A stretch of DNA of 39,563 nucleotides from Chthonomonadaceae bacterium (GTDB lineage: Bacteria; Armatimonadota; Chthonomonadetes; Chthonomonadales; Chthonomonadaceae), in the NCBI GenBank assembly GCA_027459665.1, contig DAIDHN010000037.1, positions 1 through 39,563 on the forward strand, in the 5' to 3' direction. The position numbers and the translations under genes are program-made. Under the pieces are notes generated by a model. It was not told the origin of the DNA. It was given only the letters and a program-made list of their open reading frames with translations, and did no database searches. How positions within the stretch are numbered: the first letter of the stretch is position 1; every line of letters starts with the position of its first letter. Positions 24,404 through 33,483 of the stretch are shown here, piece after piece.

Positions 24404-26007
24404 AAATAACCGCTCCTGTCTGTTTGACACTGGCGCTCTGTGCAACGCTTTCGTACCCTGTACATGCTGCGGCGTTTGATCAGGCTCACGCGCTTTTTGA
24501 GAAAGGGCGTTATGCAAGTGCAGCGAAGGCGCTGCAGCAGGAAACCGTAAAAAACCCTGCCGACACGCAGGCGGGGCTTTTGCTGGTGCGAACTCTTTTG
24601 CGGCTTGACAAGTGGCAGCAGGCGCTGCAAACCGCCCAGGCCCTGGTGAGGCGGCAGGCAGGCAGTGCAGATGCACATGCGCTGCTGGCCATGGCTCTGA
24701 TGCGTGCCGGCAGGCCGAATGCCGCAGAACGGCAGGCCCAGGCGGCTCTTGCCCTGAACCCCCAGTGCTATTACGGGCTGGTGGCAAACGGCAGGATACT
24801 GGCCTGGAACAACCACATAGCGCAAGCCAAGGCAGCGCTGCAGCTTGCAGCGCATCTCTCACCCCGCAACCCCGATGCCTGGTACTACCTGAACGATGTG
24901 CGCAGCAATGAACCTGCCCTTTCTGTACAGGCGCTGGCAGACATACGAACCTACCTTGCGCTCAAGCCCAAAGGGCACCCCAATCTGCTCAACATGCTGG
25001 CACTTCCCGGGCAGATGCCCCTGCTGGAAGCCGAAAGCCGTACCGAACCCATGCAGGCTCTGCAGCCTGTGTCTGAAGCGCAGCTGAACCAGACCGATGC
25101 AGGAGCCGCCCCTGTTTTTTCGCTGACCATGCCAGTGCAGCGAAGCGGCGATTATGTAGTGCTGCCGGTTGAACTCAATGGCGTACGCTGCCGGCTGATG
25201 TTTGATACCGGGGGCGGAGGAGACATCACACTCAATGAAAGCATACTGCGCAAAACCGGGGCAAAAATTCTCTCCCGCTCTATTATATTCGGGGTAAGCG
25301 GCCAGGAGCCAACCAGCCTGGCGTATCTGAGTACCTTGCAGTTAGGCTCGCAAACTTTTGGCCCTGTGCCCATAGAGAGCGTAAAATCCAATCCTGGCAA
25401 CTTCGACGGCATTCTGGGGGCAGCGGCATTTTCGCAGTATGCCGTGACCATAGATTTTTTGAAAAGCACCCTTACCCTGCAGCGGGGAAAGAATGCTGCT
25501 GCGCCGCCGCCTCTTGCAGGCGACAGCATAGTGAGCATTCCTTTTCATCTGCTTGATACCGACATAGTGGTAAAGGCGCAGATGGCAGGGCGAAGCGCCT
25601 GGGCCATTGTTGATACCGGGGCAGATGTGGATGCCATGCTGTCGCTGCGCGCTGCACAGGAAATCGCCCGCACCCTGCCTAAAAAAGCTGCCATGCTAAT
25701 GAAAATGGATGGGCGCATGGGGCTGGGGAAAACAGCGACTAAACAGCAGATGATGATTTTTACACATCCTTACTCTGTTGCCATGCCAGGCGCTGGCGGG
25801 ACAGTTTTTTCCAGCCTGATTCTGCCTTCCATCGGCCTTTCTATTTTAGATACCGAGGTGAACCCCGCAGACGATTTTGAGCTGACCGGGCTGATAGGGG
25901 TGGGTATGATCAGCAAAGCGCGAAGGGTTACGTTTGACTATCCGCACAGGCTTCTTACCATCGAAACAGCCCCTGCCTCTGCCCTAAAAAGCAAGACAGC
26001 GCACTAG
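24400..26007 (+). CDS. secreted TPR protein with tandem retropepsin-like domains (paralogue 1)
   Basis: This is a 535-residue protein from GTG 24400, which overlaps the TGA of the glycosyltransferase gene and has AAGGGA 7 nt upstream. The frame is open further back, but only inside the glycosyltransferase. A signal peptide (VKITAPVCLTLALCATLSYPVHAA) is followed by TPR-like helical repeats (about 25-215). Two aspartyl-protease lobes follow, each with an active-site triad-type loop: D269-T-G (MFDTGGGGDITL) and D405-T-G (IVDTGADVDAML). Each also has a matching C-terminal hydrophobic-glycine segment (DGILGAAAF and TGLIGVGMI). Having both catalytic Asp residues in one chain resembles pepsin-type pseudo-dimers built from retropepsin-like halves. 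It is probably an extracytoplasmic protease or peptide-binding protein. Confidence 0.82.
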   Translation: MKITAPVCLTLALCATLSYPVHAAAFDQAHALFEKGRYASAAKALQQETVKNPADTQAGLLLVRTLLRLDKWQQALQTAQALVRRQAGSADAHALLAMALMRAGRPNAAERQAQAALALNPQCYYGLVANGRILAWNNHIAQAKAALQLAAHLSPRNPDAWYYLNDVRSNEPALSVQALADIRTYLALKPKGHPNLLNMLALPGQMPLLEAESRTEPMQALQPVSEAQLNQTDAGAAPVFSLTMPVQRSGDYVVLPVELNGVRCRLMFDTGGGGDITLNESILRKTGAKILSRSIIFGVSGQEPTSLAYLSTLQLGSQTFGPVPIESVKSNPGNFDGILGAAAFSQYAVTIDFLKSTLTLQRGKNAAAPPPLAGDSIVSIPFHLLDTDIVVKAQMAGRSAWAIVDTGADVDAMLSLRAAQEIARTLPKKAAMLMKMDGRMGLGKTATKQQMMIFTHPYSVAMPGAGGTVFSSLILPSIGLSILDTEVNPADDFELTGLIGVGMISKARRVTFDYPHRLLTIETAPASALKSKTAH

Positions 26008-26022
26008 CGTTTTTATAAACGC
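26007..26022. repeat. short hairpin between the two protease paralogues
   Basis: GCGTTT-TTAT-AAACGC is a perfect 6-bp inverted repeat starting on the last base of the first paralogue's stop codon. The remaining 120 nt before the next gene hold no recognised gene or strong promoter. It may be a weak terminator that allows the second copy to be controlled separately. Confidence 0.3.
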
Positions 26023-26144
26023 GAGGGCAAGGCAGGAAAATGGTATGGTGAGGGAGAATCATTTACTGCCGGTGACAACTGCGGAGCGGCAGGGGAAAAA
26101 CCAGGCAGTGGAATGCAGATTTACTTACCCTCGGAGCTTCATAA

Positions 26145-27734
26145 ATGAATTACCCAGCAATTGTTCGGAGAGTCGCGTTTTTTGCACTGCTTACCTTCAC
26201 GGTGCGCGCTGCCGCTTCGCCGGCGGATACGTTTTTTGAAAAAGGAGAGTTTGCCAAAGCCTCCTCGGCCTGTCTTGCCGAAATACACACCCATCCCCAC
26301 AGTGCAGCGCTGCATTTAGAAGAGGCGCGTATTTTGCTGCGCCTCGATAACTGGCAGCGGGCGGTGGCGCAGGCGCAGTCGGCGGAAAAGCTCAAGCCTG
26401 GCAGCGCAGATGCACACGGCCTGCTCTCGGTGGCGCTGATGCGGGCAGGAGAGCCTGCCGAAGCGGCCGCTGAAGCACGCAAAGCCGCCGCGCTGCAGCC
26501 TTCTGGGTATTACAGCCTGCTGGCACAGGCACGGCTGGACTACTGGAACGACGACAACACTGGTGCGAAAAACCTTCTTGAGAAGGCTGTGCAACTTTAT
26601 CCGGCCAGGCCGGGTGCATACGCCTACCTGCTTCCTCTGTTCAACAGCGTGGATCATAAGGGGGCATATGCCTACCTGTCCGCCTATCTCAAACTGCATC
26701 CCCAGGGCTACCCTCACAAACAGATACTTGAGCAGCTGCATGCAGTGATACAGCACCTCAGTCCGTTTTATGCGAAAAAAGAGGGAAACAAACCTGGTTT
26801 CCCAGATCATTCTATCGGCAGCATCTCTGCCGATTCCAGCGGCGGCGCTGCCCAGGGTATTTCGGCCTGCACGCTGCAGATAGAACAGAGAAACGACTCT
26901 ATACTGCTGCCAGTCACCATACAGGGAAAGCGCTTTTTGCTGCTGCTTGATACCGGTGCAGGCTACGGGGTAGGGCTGGTGAACAGCGCTGCCCAAAGGC
27001 TGAATCTGCCGGTTGAAGGCAGCGCTGTTTTGCAGGGCGTGAGCGGCAGCGAAACCGATAAAACCTACCATGCCAATACCATGCAGGTAGGCAGCGATTT
27101 GTTTCACAAGGTGGAGGTCACCTCTATGTCTTCACTGCCCGATCAGCGCATTGATGGATTGATTGGCGGTGGAAATTTCAGCAATTCCGTGCTTACGCTG
27201 GACTTTGCAAACAGCAGCCTCACCATACAGCAAGGCCCCGGCGCGCAGGCTCCTGCTCCCATGGAAGGCGACCATGTGATGCAGGTGCCGTTTCATTTCT
27301 ATCACGGCTACATTTTCGTTTCCGCCCTGCTTGCCGACAGCAGCAAACCCTCGTGGGAACTGCTGGACACGGGGGCGCAGCCGCTGGGCGTGCTTTCGCT
27401 TGTGACTGCGCATCAACTTGCCAAAAAGCAGCGCAAGGATTCGTGGGCGCAAATTACCATCAATCAGCGGCTGGGTGTGGGGAACACGGCCACTGGCTTT
27501 ACGGCGCTGGTGTTTCGCTTTGCCGTAGACCTCACCATGGCGCACACTACCGGAACACCCTTCCTGATGGAAATGAACCCCATTTTTGGCGCATCCATGA
27601 TGGATACCCAGATTAGCCCCGAATTTGGTTTTCAGCTGAGCGGCATTGTAGGGTTTCCCTATCTTACCAATGCAAAGCGGGTGAGCATAGACTATCCGCA
27701 TCGGTTGCTGACAATGGAGTTTTCAGACAACTAA
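26145..27734 (+). CDS. secreted TPR protein with tandem retropepsin-like domains (paralogue 2)
   Basis: This 529-residue protein has the same plan as its left neighbour: signal peptide (MNYPAIVRRVAFFALLTFTVRAAA), TPR-like repeats (FEKGEFAKASSACL, GLLSVALMRAGEPAEAAAEARKA), then two aspartyl-protease lobes with D269-T-G (LLDTGAGYGVGL) and D408-T-G (LLDTGAQPLGVL). The first Asp falls at exactly the same residue number as in the other copy. Both end with DYPHRLLT followed by a short hydrophobic stretch. The start ATG has CGGAG 7-8 nt upstream. The loops after each DTG differ between copies, suggesting that the duplication is old and that the pockets have diverged. A 10-nt spacer separates it from the epimerase-like gene. 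Confidence 0.84.
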   Translation: MNYPAIVRRVAFFALLTFTVRAAASPADTFFEKGEFAKASSACLAEIHTHPHSAALHLEEARILLRLDNWQRAVAQAQSAEKLKPGSADAHGLLSVALMRAGEPAEAAAEARKAAALQPSGYYSLLAQARLDYWNDDNTGAKNLLEKAVQLYPARPGAYAYLLPLFNSVDHKGAYAYLSAYLKLHPQGYPHKQILEQLHAVIQHLSPFYAKKEGNKPGFPDHSIGSISADSSGGAAQGISACTLQIEQRNDSILLPVTIQGKRFLLLLDTGAGYGVGLVNSAAQRLNLPVEGSAVLQGVSGSETDKTYHANTMQVGSDLFHKVEVTSMSSLPDQRIDGLIGGGNFSNSVLTLDFANSSLTIQQGPGAQAPAPMEGDHVMQVPFHFYHGYIFVSALLADSSKPSWELLDTGAQPLGVLSLVTAHQLAKKQRKDSWAQITINQRLGVGNTATGFTALVFRFAVDLTMAHTTGTPFLMEMNPIFGASMMDTQISPEFGFQLSGIVGFPYLTNAKRVSIDYPHRLLTMEFSDN

Positions 27735-27744
27735 GGAGAAAGAC

Positions 27745-28767
27745 ATGCATGTACTGATTATTGGCGGCACTGGCTTGATAAGTACTTCCATCACCACACA
27801 GCTTCTGCAGCGCGGCGACAGCGTAACGTTGTTCAACCGGGGCAAAAGCGAAGTGCGCGTGCCGCAGGGGGCGCGTATTATTCATGGCGACCGCAGGGAA
27901 TACGCCCGGTTTGAGCAGCAGATGGCAGAAGAAGGCCCATTCGATGCTGTGATTGATATGGTGGGGTTTGTGCCTGACGATGCCGAGAGCCTTGCCCGCG
28001 CGTTTCGCGGGCGCACCAAGCAGGTGATTTTCTGCAGCACTGTCTGCACCTATGGCGGCCCTTCGGTGCAGTTTCCTATCTGCGAAACAGATTTGCAGCG
28101 CCCCATCAGCGGGTATGGGCGCAACAAGGTGCGCTGTGAACAGATTCTGATGGATGCCGCAAGGCAGGGAGCATTCGAAATCACCATCATGCGCCCCTCG
28201 CAAACCTATGGCGAGGGAGGCTCTATTGTACACAGCCTCGGATCGCGCACAACCTACATTGACAGAATTCGCAAGGGCAGGCCCATCATCGTGCATGGCG
28301 ATGGCTCGTGCCTGTGGGCTGCCTGCCACATAGATGATGTGGCCCGCGGATTTGCAGGCGCACTGCTCAACCCAAAGGCGTATGGCAGGGCATACAATGT
28401 TACAGGCGAAGAGTGGATGACCTGGAACCACTACCACGAAGGAGTAGCTGAGGCATTGGGCGCACCCTCACCAAAGCTGGTGCATATCCCTGCCGATCTG
28501 ATGCAGCGCATTGCTCCCAGAACCTTTAACATCAGTATTGAAATCTTTCAGTACCCTTCTATCTTCAGCAACAGCGCCGCCATGCAAGACCTGGGCTTTC
28601 GCTACACCATTCCCTGGGTAGAGGGAGTGCGGCGTACTGTTGCCTGGCTGGACGCCAATGGCAAGGTAGAGAACAGCGACAATGACCCGTTTGACGACAA
28701 GGTGATTGCAGCTTGGGAAAAATACACTGCCTCTATGACAGAAGAGCTGGCCGGGCTGGATGGCTGA
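27745..28767 (+). CDS. NAD-dependent epimerase/dehydratase family protein
   Basis: This 340-residue extended SDR has the N-terminal loop G7-G-T-G10-L-I-S13 (the last Gly replaced by Ser, as often in this subgroup), a STVCTYGG segment and the catalytic pair Y124-x3-K128. It contains MRPSQTYGEGG and a conserved HIDDVARGFAGALL segment late in the fold. It is close to the NAD-dependent epimerase/dehydratase (isoflavone-reductase/CSP41-like) proteins with an NTGxxW-like motif (NVTGEEWMTW). It acts on nucleotide sugars or related small molecules; the exact substrate is not visible. AAGGAG lies 6 nt upstream. Its 3' end overlaps the next gene by 8 nt. Confidence 0.85.
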   Translation: MHVLIIGGTGLISTSITTQLLQRGDSVTLFNRGKSEVRVPQGARIIHGDRREYARFEQQMAEEGPFDAVIDMVGFVPDDAESLARAFRGRTKQVIFCSTVCTYGGPSVQFPICETDLQRPISGYGRNKVRCEQILMDAARQGAFEITIMRPSQTYGEGGSIVHSLGSRTTYIDRIRKGRPIIVHGDGSCLWAACHIDDVARGFAGALLNPKAYGRAYNVTGEEWMTWNHYHEGVAEALGAPSPKLVHIPADLMQRIAPRTFNISIEIFQYPSIFSNSAAMQDLGFRYTIPWVEGVRRTVAWLDANGKVENSDNDPFDDKVIAAWEKYTASMTEELAGLDG

Positions 28768-29581
28768 GGGAGTGCTGCGCATAGGCACCATGGGGTGGAC
28801 GTATGCTGACTGGCAGGGGGTGTTTTACCCCCCGTCAGTCTCTGCAGAAAACCGTCTCAAGCTGTATGCATCTACCCTGGGCGCTGTGGAAATAGATTCC
28901 ACGTTTTACGCGTGCCCGCGTGAAAGCGTGGTGGAAACCTGGGGCAAAATCACACCCCAAAACTTTGTGTTTTGCCCCAAAGTCCCCCGTTCTCTTACCC
29001 ACGATCGCAAGCTGCAGAATGTGTGGCCAGACCTGCAGCAGTTTGTTGCCGTAATGCGCCGACTGGGGCCAAAGCTTGGGCCGGTACTGCTGCAGCTTGG
29101 CCCCGGTTTTACCCGGGAAGACTGGCCAGCCCTTCGCACTCTGATTCCGCTGCTGCCCACCCTTGCTCCCACGCGTTTTGTGCTGGAAGTGCGACACCGC
29201 TCTCTGCTGCAGCAAAGCCTGATACAGTTTTTGCACGAGCACCATGTGGCGCTTGCGGCAGCGGATTATGCCCTCATGCCGCGCCAGTTCACCACCACCA
29301 CAGATTTTGCCTACATTCGACTGATTGGAAGACACGGGCAGTTTGAGCACATCAACCGGATACAGCAGGACCGCAGCAGCGACCTTGACCGCTGGGCGGA
29401 GGCAATTCGCAAGGCACAGGCGCATACCAATGCAGTGTATGTGTTTGTGAACAACGATTACGAGGGCTATTCTCCGGGTACGTGCTCACGCCTTATGGAA
29501 CGGCTTGGCACCGCCGCCAAACCTGAACCCGGCCGGCTGCAGGGCATTCTTTTTGATGAGGAAGCAGCGCCATGGAACTGA
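28760..29581 (+). CDS. DUF72 family protein
   Basis: This 273-residue TIM-barrel-like protein matches DUF72 (YecE type): IGTMGWTYADWQGVFYP near the N-terminus, EIDSTFYACPRESVVETW, PKVPRSLTHDRKL, FVLEVRHRSLL and AYIRLIGRHG. The biochemical function of the family is not established. ATG 28760 overlaps the previous stop by 8 nt, and its own end overlaps the LysR gene by 10 nt, so it is translationally coupled on both sides. Confidence 0.9.
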   Translation: MAEGVLRIGTMGWTYADWQGVFYPPSVSAENRLKLYASTLGAVEIDSTFYACPRESVVETWGKITPQNFVFCPKVPRSLTHDRKLQNVWPDLQQFVAVMRRLGPKLGPVLLQLGPGFTREDWPALRTLIPLLPTLAPTRFVLEVRHRSLLQQSLIQFLHEHHVALAAADYALMPRQFTTTTDFAYIRLIGRHGQFEHINRIQQDRSSDLDRWAEAIRKAQAHTNAVYVFVNNDYEGYSPGTCSRLMERLGTAAKPEPGRLQGILFDEEAAPWN

Positions 29582-30462
29582 TGGATATTCGACTTTTCTG
29601 TGATCTTGTGGAAACCGGTTCCTTTTCCCGCGCAGCCGAACGCAACTTTGTATCGCAGTCGGCCGTGAGCCAGCGTCTGCGCACTATGGAGAGGCAGTAC
29701 AACCTGAAGTTTCTAGAGAGAAGCAAAGGCAAAAGCGTGGTGCGCCTTACCGAGGCAGGCAGAATTCTTTATGAGGGTGCGCGCCCGCTGCTGCTGCAGG
29801 CAGATACCCTGGATGCCCAGGTGAGAGGTCTGAGCGATGAGGTAACCGGCAGCGTTCGCGTGGCAACAGTATACTCGGTGGGTCTGCACGCCCTGCCGAG
29901 CCGTCTGAAACCTTTTTTGTTTGCTTACCCCATGGTGAATGTGCATTTGGAATACAGCCAGACACAGCGCATATACAGTGATGTGCTGTCGGGGGCCGTA
30001 GATGTTGGCATTGTTGCAGTGCCTGCGCCTCGCACCGGCATAGAAATCGTGCCGTTTGGGGTAGAGGAGATGGCCTGCATCTGTGCGCCAGAGCATCCTT
30101 TTGCACAGAAAACAGAACTCACGCTCTCTTGTCTGGATGGCGAGGAATTTATAGCCTTCGACGACGATATACCCACCCGCTTTCTCATAGATGAAAAATT
30201 GCGCGAGGCCGGTGTGCGAGTACACATTGTGATGGCCTTCGACAACATTGAAACCATTAAAAACCTGGTGGAAATTGGAAGCGGCGTAGCGCTTGTGCCG
30301 GCAGACACCGTGCGTGCGGAAGTGCGTGAAGGAACGCTGGCCTGTGTGCCACTGGCTGCAGATGACCGGTTTACACGCTCTTCCGGCATACTGCTCAAAC
30401 GCGTAGAACGTAGAAGAGCGGCAGTGCGCGCTTTTGTGGAGCACGTGCGTCTGCTGCCTTGA
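29572..30462 (+). CDS. LysR-family transcriptional regulator
   Basis: This 296-residue LysR-type regulator has the N-terminal winged HTH (LFCDLVETGSFSRAAERNFVSQSAVSQRLRTME) and a C-terminal periplasmic-binding-protein-like effector domain (LDGEEFIAFDDD, IGSGVALVPADTV). The closest well-known relatives by motif are CysL/CbbR-like proteins. The first ATG at 29572 has GAGGA 9 nt upstream; a second at 29581 (TGATGG) would shorten it by three residues. It lies between the DUF72 gene and an FAD oxidoreductase gene on the same strand rather than divergent from a target, which is unusual for LysR genes. The regulated gene is therefore uncertain. Confidence 0.92.
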   Translation: MELMDIRLFCDLVETGSFSRAAERNFVSQSAVSQRLRTMERQYNLKFLERSKGKSVVRLTEAGRILYEGARPLLLQADTLDAQVRGLSDEVTGSVRVATVYSVGLHALPSRLKPFLFAYPMVNVHLEYSQTQRIYSDVLSGAVDVGIVAVPAPRTGIEIVPFGVEEMACICAPEHPFAQKTELTLSCLDGEEFIAFDDDIPTRFLIDEKLREAGVRVHIVMAFDNIETIKNLVEIGSGVALVPADTVRAEVREGTLACVPLAADDRFTRSSGILLKRVERRRAAVRAFVEHVRLLP

Positions 30463-30471
30463 GGAACATTG

Positions 30472-32826
30472 ATGCGCTCTATTCTTACCCTGTTTCTTCT
30501 CCTGTATCCATGCACTGCATACTGCCTGCTGCCGCCCGCTTCGGTAGAAGCAGATGCTGTTTCTTCTACCGCCATTCGCTGTTACTGGCTGCCTTCCGCC
30601 GGGGCAGCGGGGTACCGGGTTTTGCGCGACGGGGTTCAGGCAGCGGTACTCCCTGCCTCTGCCCGGCAGTATACCGATACTGGCCTGCAGCGCTCGCACC
30701 TCTACACCTACACCGTGCTGGCGGTGGGAAAGAACGGGCAGACCGCTGCTGCGCCTCCCTACCAGGAAGAGACGTTCACGCCTTTTCCAGACCACGCGCC
30801 GCGCAATGAGCGCACCTGGGATGTGGTGGTGATGCAAGCCTCTTCCGCCGGCTGGGCAGCCGCTATCTCAGCAGCAAGGCATGGCATGCGCGTTGCGCTG
30901 GTAGAGCCTTCAAACAGGGTGGGGGGAATGCCTGTGAACGGGCTAAGCATGACCGACCTGTTTCGCGTGTATCACATGGCAGGCCCGATGCTGGCTGTAT
31001 GGAACAAGGTGCGTGATCTGTATGCTGCAGAGGGGATAAAAACCAGCGGGCATGCCTACTCGCCCCGCATTGCCCTGCAGGCAATGCGCAGCATACTCTA
31101 CAACACTCCCGGCATTACCCTCATACGCCATGCCCGCCTGGCCCGTGTGTATACCCGCCGGGATGCAGACGGACTGCGGCATGTAACCCATGTGCGCATT
31201 GCGCAGCTGAACGCGCAAGGGCGAGCAACCGGCAGGCAGACCAATCTCTATGCAAAGGTATTCATCGATGCCACCGACTGCGGCGACCTTGCTGCCTGGG
31301 CAGGCGCCCCGTTTCGCCTGGGGCGCGAAGCACGCTCAGCGCGTGAACCGCATGCCGGAGTGATCTACTACGATCATGCCACCGACTCGCTGCTGCCGGG
31401 CAGCACCGGCAAAGGCGACAATCGGCTAATGTCGTATGCCTATCTGCTGGTAGTGCGCGATTACGGCGACGGGTCAAACCATACTCTGCCGCATCCCCCT
31501 CCGGGCTACAACCCGAACAACTACATGCATTCTCCGCCCTGGAAACAGTCATGGGCGTATACCTCCGGCAAACTGCCCGACAATGAGTACGAATTGAATC
31601 AGCATCCGCAGGGAAACGACTGGCAGGGCATAAACTACCAATACCCCGTAGACAACTACAAGCAGCGCAGACGCATTGAAACACTCTACAAAAACCATGT
31701 GCTGGGCTATCTGTATTATTTGCAAACAGTGCAGGGAATGAAGCAGCTGGGCCTTCCCGGCGGAGATTACCGCGACAGCAGCCTGTTTCCACCTTTGCTG
31801 TATGTGCGGGAGGGCAGGCGCATTCTGGGGCAGCAGGTGCCTGAGGAATGGGACATTACCCATGCGAGAGAGGTAGTGCGTCCCAATGCAATGGGGATAG
31901 GCGATTACCCGATGGACAGCCATGCCTGTGAGCCAAAGCGCAACTGGAACCGCCCTGATATGGGCGAGGGAGAATACTGGCTCTACAAGGAAACCCACTG
32001 GCACCAGATGCCCGCTGGCATTCTGCTGCCCCGCAAACTGGACAATGTGTGGGTATGCATGGCGGTATCTTCCACGCATGTCTGTTTTGGCACATACCGC
32101 CTGGAAGCAGGCAGAATGGAGTTTGGAGAAGCCGCCGGTGCTGGCGCTGCACTGGATGTGCGTTATGGCTTCACCGCCCCGCAAACCCCATTTCGCCAGA
32201 TACAGCAAAGCCTCATACCCACCTTTCTGCACACTGCGGGCGACCCTTCTGCCATGCTCTACTATTTTGCAGATGTGCATCCGGGCAGCAGAGATTACCG
32301 GGCAATAGAGTATATGGCCTGCCGCGGTTTTGCAGCCGGGGAGAAAGATTTTCACCCTTCCGCCCCCACCACGCGGGGAGAGCTGATACGCTGGCTTACA
32401 CTGCTTGCCGAGCGCACCCGCCCTGCGCTGCAGAACAGTTACTATGGCCGCCCGGCCAGCCAAAAGGCGCTGAAAGCGCTGCAAAGCTGGCCAGACCCGC
32501 AAAAGCCTGTTACCCGCGCCCAAGCCGCCCTCTGGCTCAGCAGGCTGCTGCGCTGGCATCCTGCTGCAAACGCCCCGCGCTATGCAGACATCACAGAGGC
32601 AGCTGTTAGGCACGCCGCGGACTGCCTTGCCGCTCACTCTATTGTTTCCAGCGTATGGGACAGCTGGAGCGCCTACTCGCCAGACGGCAGGGTTATGTTT
32701 CACCCCAATGCCGTGCTGCGACATGATGACATGATGGAAACGCTTTTTCTGGCACAGATTGGCATTGGGCCGGCTTTTGGCGATAACCCCGTGGATGATG
32801 CAGTAGTGAAACAGCAGAGCCATTGA
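30472..32826 (+). CDS. secreted Fn3 / FAD-dependent oxidoreductase / SLH fusion
   Basis: This is a 784-residue protein with a signal peptide (MRSILTLFLLLYPCTAYC), an Fn3-like module (about 21-90, YWLPSAGAAGYRVLRDG, YTYTVLAVG) and an FAD_oxidored-type domain (about 117-590). Three S-layer-homology-like repeats end it (about 594-784; YFADVHPGSRDYRAIEYMACRGFA, then PVTRAQAALWLSRLL). The dinucleotide loop is odd: the usual GGxxAG is Q122-A-S-S-A126-G127, though E145 (VEPSNRVGGM) is retained. ATG 30472 has GAGGA 6 nt upstream, overlapping the LysR stop. SLH repeats bind secondary cell-wall polymer or outer-membrane-linked material, so the protein would be cell-surface attached. Substrate unknown; FAD binding must be tested. 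Confidence 0.82.
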   Translation: MRSILTLFLLLYPCTAYCLLPPASVEADAVSSTAIRCYWLPSAGAAGYRVLRDGVQAAVLPASARQYTDTGLQRSHLYTYTVLAVGKNGQTAAAPPYQEETFTPFPDHAPRNERTWDVVVMQASSAGWAAAISAARHGMRVALVEPSNRVGGMPVNGLSMTDLFRVYHMAGPMLAVWNKVRDLYAAEGIKTSGHAYSPRIALQAMRSILYNTPGITLIRHARLARVYTRRDADGLRHVTHVRIAQLNAQGRATGRQTNLYAKVFIDATDCGDLAAWAGAPFRLGREARSAREPHAGVIYYDHATDSLLPGSTGKGDNRLMSYAYLLVVRDYGDGSNHTLPHPPPGYNPNNYMHSPPWKQSWAYTSGKLPDNEYELNQHPQGNDWQGINYQYPVDNYKQRRRIETLYKNHVLGYLYYLQTVQGMKQLGLPGGDYRDSSLFPPLLYVREGRRILGQQVPEEWDITHAREVVRPNAMGIGDYPMDSHACEPKRNWNRPDMGEGEYWLYKETHWHQMPAGILLPRKLDNVWVCMAVSSTHVCFGTYRLEAGRMEFGEAAGAGAALDVRYGFTAPQTPFRQIQQSLIPTFLHTAGDPSAMLYYFADVHPGSRDYRAIEYMACRGFAAGEKDFHPSAPTTRGELIRWLTLLAERTRPALQNSYYGRPASQKALKALQSWPDPQKPVTRAQAALWLSRLLRWHPAANAPRYADITEAAVRHAADCLAAHSIVSSVWDSWSAYSPDGRVMFHPNAVLRHDDMMETLFLAQIGIGPAFGDNPVDDAVVKQQSH

Positions 32827-32835
32827 GGATGCAGG

Positions 32836-32841
32836 TATACT
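32836..32841 (+). promoter_or_regulatory. candidate -10 box upstream of pdxT
   Basis: TATACT lies 22 nt upstream of the pdxT start in the 36-nt spacer after the FAD oxidoreductase. No recognisable -35 hexamer is found 16-18 nt further upstream. It is the only break in the plus-strand run big enough for a promoter between 27745 and 36537. Confidence 0.3.
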
Positions 32842-32862
32842 GAAAGCAGAAGGAAAGTTGCC

Positions 32863-33483
32863 ATGAGCATGCAGAAAATTGTGGGCGTACTGGCTTTGCA
32901 GGGCGATTTTGAAGCGCACGAACGAATGCTGCAAAACGCGCTGGGGGCGAAAACCCGCCTTGTAAAAACCTGCCAGGAACTTGAAGAGGCAGACGGCCTG
33001 GTGCTTCCTGGAGGCGAGTCGACTACCATTGTGAAACTGATGCAGCGTATTGGCCTGTATGAGGCCATACAGCAGCGCTCTGCCGAGGGTATGCCCCTGT
33101 ACGGCACCTGTGCGGGCATGATACTACTGGCACGCAGCATACTGGCCCGTGAGGATCAGCCTACCCTGGGCCTGCTGGATGTTGAAGTGGCGCGCAATGC
33201 TTTTGGCAGGCAGATAGACAGTTTTGAGGCAGATATACCCATGCAGCTTTACGAAGGAGCCAGGCATCAGCTGGTGCACGGGGTATTCATTCGCGCTCCC
33301 TACATTACCCGCTGCGGCGCTGAAGTAAGTGTGCTGGGCAGGTATCAGGAAAAGGTGGTTGCAGTGCGGCAGCAGCATATACTGGCCACTGCGTTTCATC
33401 CAGAGCTTACCGATGACGCGGGGGTACACCGCTATTTTTTGCAAATGATTGAGCAGAGCCAGGAGAAACGCTCCCGCACATGA
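32863..33483 (+). CDS. pdxT: pyridoxal 5'-phosphate synthase glutaminase subunit PdxT
   Basis: This 206-residue class I glutamine amidotransferase has the PdxT features: VGVLALQGDFEAHERML, LPGGESTT, nucleophile C83 in GTCAGM, and H179/E181 in FHPELTDD. With PdxS it makes PLP from ribose 5-phosphate, glyceraldehyde 3-phosphate and glutamine-derived ammonia. pdxS, usually directly upstream, is not in the window. AAGGA lies 9 nt before ATG 32863; a second ATG at codon 3 is possible. The stop overlaps the truB start by 4 nt, so vitamin B6 synthesis is linked to RNA modification and flavin genes here. Confidence 0.95.
   Translation: MSMQKIVGVLALQGDFEAHERMLQNALGAKTRLVKTCQELEEADGLVLPGGESTTIVKLMQRIGLYEAIQQRSAEGMPLYGTCAGMILLARSILAREDQPTLGLLDVEVARNAFGRQIDSFEADIPMQLYEGARHQLVHGVFIRAPYITRCGAEVSVLGRYQEKVVAVRQQHILATAFHPELTDDAGVHRYFLQMIEQSQEKRSRT

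Noticed and set aside
31549-32934. A 461-codon open frame on the minus strand opposite the FAD oxidoreductase.
   Set aside because: It has no recognisable motif, a biased composition (Ala, Arg, Gly, His) and lies wholly antisense to a gene with clear domains; it is a GC-driven shadow frame.
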